Assembly (NCBI GenBank): GCA_945860565.1
Contig: CAMAQS010000012.1
Location: 1-40,767 of the forward strand
From: Chitinophaga pinensis
Lineage (GTDB): Bacteria; Bacteroidota; Bacteroidia; NS11-12g; UBA955
DNA length: 40,767 nt
Direction: 5' to 3'
Shown here: in pieces, positions 37,541 through 40,767 of the stretch
How the letters are laid out: each line of letters begins with the position of its first letter
Numbering within the stretch: position 1 is the first letter of the stretch
Position numbers and translations under genes: made by a program
The notes under the pieces: model-generated
The model's database searches: none
The model's input: the letters and a program-made list of their open reading frames with translations, nothing else
What the model was told of the DNA's origin: nothing

Positions 37541-38158
37541 ATGAAAAAAATGTGGGATGATCGATATGCGGAGGACGGTTTTGCTTACGGTAGTGAACCA
37601 AATGTCTATTTTAAAGAGTGTATTGATACTATTGAATTAAAAAAGTCAATATTGTTACCTGCTGAAGGAGAAGGAAGAAATGCCGTTTATGCAGCTTCCG
37701 TTGGTTGGGATGTTACGGCTTTTGATATTAGCTCGGAAGGAAGAGAAAAAGCCATCCAATTGGCCGAGGTACATGGGGTTAAATTTAACTATGAAGTGAA
37801 AGATTTTGAAGAAATCTACTTTAATCGTGCTTTTGATTGTGTAGCTTTTATTTATACTCATTTCACAACAGAAAAAAAGTACTTGTTCTTTGATAAGATG
37901 CTGGACGCTTTAAAACCAGGGGGTTGGGTTATTTTTGAATGCTTTAGTGTGAATAATTTATCGTTTAGAGATAAAAACCCAAAAATTGGTGGTCCCGAAA
38001 ATCCAAATATGTTATATAGCATTGTGGAGTTACAGACAATTTTTATGGGATATAAAATTATAAATTTAACAGAAGACTTGGTAACTTTAAATGAAGGAAA
38101 ATATCACAATGGAGAAGGTTGCGTTATTCGCTTATTTGCTCAAAAACCTATTCCTTAA
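37541..38158 (+). CDS. Class I SAM-dependent methyltransferase (TehB-like)
   Basis: MWDDRYAEDGFAYGSEPNVYFKE, LLPAEGEGRNAVYAASVGWDVTAFDISSEGREKA. Confidence 0.88.
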   Translation: MKKMWDDRYAEDGFAYGSEPNVYFKECIDTIELKKSILLPAEGEGRNAVYAASVGWDVTAFDISSEGREKAIQLAEVHGVKFNYEVKDFEEIYFNRAFDCVAFIYTHFTTEKKYLFFDKMLDALKPGGWVIFECFSVNNLSFRDKNPKIGGPENPNMLYSIVELQTIFMGYKIINLTEDLVTLNEGKYHNGEGCVIRLFAQKPIP

Positions 38159-39077
38159 TCCAACGATTCAACAACTGTTCTACTTTGGGCACAAATCCAA
38201 TAAACAGCAATACTCCCAAAAAGTTAAACAATACGTGCCCATTGGCAATAATGTGTTCAAATTTATTACTATTTGAAATATACATAGCCAATTTAACAAA
38301 AGGTTCAAAGAAAATCAAACCTATAATAATAGAACAAAGATTAAAGAAAAGGTGAAATAATCCTGCTTTTTTTGCCTGCTTAGACCCTCCAATTGTTGCC
38401 AATAGCGTGTCTGAACAAGTGCCTAATTCTGCACCTATCATTAATGCCAAACCAGCTGAGACTGATAGCAAACCCTTCTTGGCAAATACAATGGCCATTC
38501 CTACGGTGGCTGAAGAAGATTGTATAATTAAGGTTAAAATTGCACCGGTAAGTGAACCCAAATAAGGATTGTCTAAACTTGTTAAAAAATGTTGAAAATA
38601 TGCTTCATTCCTTAAAGGCTCAACAGCTCGTTCCATTGTATATAAGCCGAAAAATAACATGCCGAAATAAACAACAATTTTACCAAGATTATTTAATTTG
38701 TTACTTTTAGCAACCAATAACAATACAAAGCCCAGAACCAACAATACAGGAGAATATTTTCCAATATTCATAGCAATTAGTTGACTACTAAAAGTAGTCC
38801 CAATATTTGCACCCATTATGATTCCCATTGTTTGTTTAAACGTAAGTAACTTGGCATTAATAAGAACAATGGCAATGATGATAACTGCAGAAGATGAGTC
38901 TAATAATGTGGTAAAAATAGTTCCTGTTATAATTGCTGAAAATAGGTTTTTTGTAAATTTTAAAATCCAAATACGCACACTTTCACCTGCAAAATCAGTA
39001 ATGGTAGAAGACAAATTATTAACGGCAAAAAGGAATAACACCAATCCAGCTAATAGCGATAAAACAACTTCTAACAT
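38148..39077 (-). CDS. Na/Pi cotransporter family protein
   Basis: GTIFTTLLDSSSAVIIIAIVLINA, MGIIMGANIGTTFSSQLIA, LTLIIQSSSATVGMAIVFA. Confidence 0.85.
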   Translation of the reverse strand: MLEVVLSLLAGLVLFLFAVNNLSSTITDFAGESVRIWILKFTKNLFSAIITGTIFTTLLDSSSAVIIIAIVLINAKLLTFKQTMGIIMGANIGTTFSSQLIAMNIGKYSPVLLVLGFVLLLVAKSNKLNNLGKIVVYFGMLFFGLYTMERAVEPLRNEAYFQHFLTSLDNPYLGSLTGAILTLIIQSSSATVGMAIVFAKKGLLSVSAGLALMIGAELGTCSDTLLATIGGSKQAKKAGLFHLFFNLCSIIIGLIFFEPFVKLAMYISNSNKFEHIIANGHVLFNFLGVLLFIGFVPKVEQLLNRWIKE

Positions 39078-39807
39078 TTTGCAAATAAATGAAATACATG
39101 TTAATTTACAATTAACTCAAGGTCATCAAAACAATTCATTGGTCCAAGGTATGGAATCATCAATGAAATATTATGACAAAAGCTAAACTAATAAAGGAGA
39201 ATTGATACTTAAAAAACAATAACTTGAGAAGCCAAATACATAATTAGCGAATACCAAATAATTGTTTATTAAAAATATAGATTCAAAAAATCCACATTGG
39301 AGGTTATACCTAGAATATGCATTAGAAAATATATTCCGATTACAAATCCCTAGAAATCAGACGTGGTAATGACTTAATTTCGGTTACCATGTCGTTAAAA
39401 TAAGAACACATTCTAAATTGCTGAATTCTTTCGGCATAAGGCCTTTTGACGATGATATAATGCATAATCCTGGTTATACAAATACCTACTTGGTAAATTA
39501 TAAATGTGCGAACATTTTAAGGTAAGTTCTAAATTGAAAATCCCTTTGTATAGATAAGAATGGTTTAGAGGGTCTATTTAGGTATTACTAGTACAAAAAA
39601 ATGAATTTTTTTTTGTCTAATTCAAATATTCTTCCACCATTGGATTGTAAAACAGGGCAAAAGAAATAAAGTCATAAAGAACCTTAATAAAATAATAATT
39701 ACTAGGAACTTCTTAAACTTTGATAACTAAAATTAGTATAAATTAATGAAATCCATTTCGATCATTAATAAAGGAACTCGACTATTGAATGAATACAAAA
39801 AATCAAA

Positions 39808-40530
39808 TTAATTAAGGTGCATAGGAACATCCATTATCAATACTTCAGAATTTATTATAGATTCAATTTTAATAGGATTTGTCAAATTCCACAATCCAAG
39901 ACCATCTCGGGTATTCAATTCATGACCATTGACAACGATTTTCCCTGACAACAAAAAAATATAGACACCATTATCAGGAAGCTGTACTGTATAGGTATGT
40001 GAGGAATTGGAATGCAATAAACCCAAAGAGAACCATACATTCTGACGAATCCAAACTGCAGATTCACTTGGTTGGGGTGTAAGAATGAATTGTAATTTAT
40101 TGTTTCTATCTGCAGGATTAAGTGATTTTTGGTCATACCTTGGTGTACCATTTCTTTTATCCGGAAATATCCATATTTGTAAAAATTTAACAGGTAAATT
40201 CTTATTGTGATTATATTCACTATGGGTAATACCTGTACCAGCACTCATTACTTGGATGTCGCCCTTTCGAATTATGGTTACATTTCCCATGCTATCACGG
40301 TGTTCAAGGTCACCTTCGAGTGGTATAGATACAATTTCCATATTATCATGAGGATGCGTACCAAAGCCCATTCCCATGTCTACAGTATCATCATTGAGAA
40401 CACGTAAAACACCAAAATGCATTCTATCTGGGTTATGATATTGGGCGAAACTAAAGGTATGGTATGATTGCAGCCAACCGTGATTTGCTGAACCACGGGA
40501 GGAAGCGGGGTGAAAAACAAAATGATTCAT
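39808..40530 (-). CDS. Pirin family protein
   Basis: ASSRGSANHGWLQSYHTFSFAQYHNPDRMHFGVLRVLNDDTV, GTHPHDNMEIVSIPLEGDLEHRDSMG, AGTGITHSEYN. Confidence 0.94.
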   Translation of the reverse strand: MNHFVFHPASSRGSANHGWLQSYHTFSFAQYHNPDRMHFGVLRVLNDDTVDMGMGFGTHPHDNMEIVSIPLEGDLEHRDSMGNVTIIRKGDIQVMSAGTGITHSEYNHNKNLPVKFLQIWIFPDKRNGTPRYDQKSLNPADRNNKLQFILTPQPSESAVWIRQNVWFSLGLLHSNSSHTYTVQLPDNGVYIFLLSGKIVVNGHELNTRDGLGLWNLTNPIKIESIINSEVLIMDVPMHLN

Positions 40531-40582
40531 AGTATAAAGTTACAAAAAAAACAAGTAATGCAATTCGCGAAGAATTCTAATA

Positions 40583-40614
40583 AAATATCCTCGGGATAAA
40601 TCCCGAGGATATTT
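40583..40614. terminator. Intrinsic terminator (between rRNA operon end and pirin gene)
   Basis: AAATATCCTCGGGA-taaa-TCCCGAGGATATTT. Confidence 0.8.
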
Positions 40615-40623
40615 GACAAAAAA

Positions 40624-40650
40624 AAATCCCGCTTTTTGGGCGGGATTAAT
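40624..40650 (-). terminator. rRNA operon terminator
   Basis: AATCCCGC-tttttgg-GCGGGATT with flanking A-run, just after 5S end on minus strand. Confidence 0.75.
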
Positions 40651-40660
40651 TTTCAATAAG

Positions 40661-40767
<107 letters not shown>

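Overview
About 40.8 kb of an AT-rich Bacteroidota-type chromosome. Signs of this are TAnnTTTG promoter-like boxes, lipobox proteins, a TonB-dependent receptor and the 3' end of an rRNA operon (5S rRNA, minus strand) at the right edge. Core-like content: class A beta-lactamase, methyltransferases, serine hydrolase, DEAD-box helicase, an arsR-arsC-acr3 operon, a molybdopterin oxidoreductase cluster (FdhF/YdeP-like, DUF7009-like, FdhD, an NTPase-MobA fusion, a membrane protein), azurin, a DUF6702/HupE/M1-peptidase cluster, a cold-shock protein, a tandem array of five lipocalin-like lipoproteins, EI24, a TonB receptor, an OprD-like porin, a Na/Pi cotransporter and pirin. An accessory island spans about 11.0-18.1 kb: a zeta-toxin-like kinase with an overlapping small ORF, a NUDIX plus PLD/SF2-helicase/DUF3427 gene pair, an apparently 5'-truncated HpaII-family restriction enzyme, and RhuM bracketed by a diverged direct repeat. 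The most striking non-gene signal is a dispersed motif, ATCCCCCRAA. By hand count there are 18 ATCCCCC cores on both strands and in several reading frames, far more than base composition predicts, and none in the accessory island. A second non-gene signal is a pair of MITE/REP-like inverted-repeat units bracketing a collagen-like secreted protein gene. All family calls come from reading the protein sequences; no searches were run.
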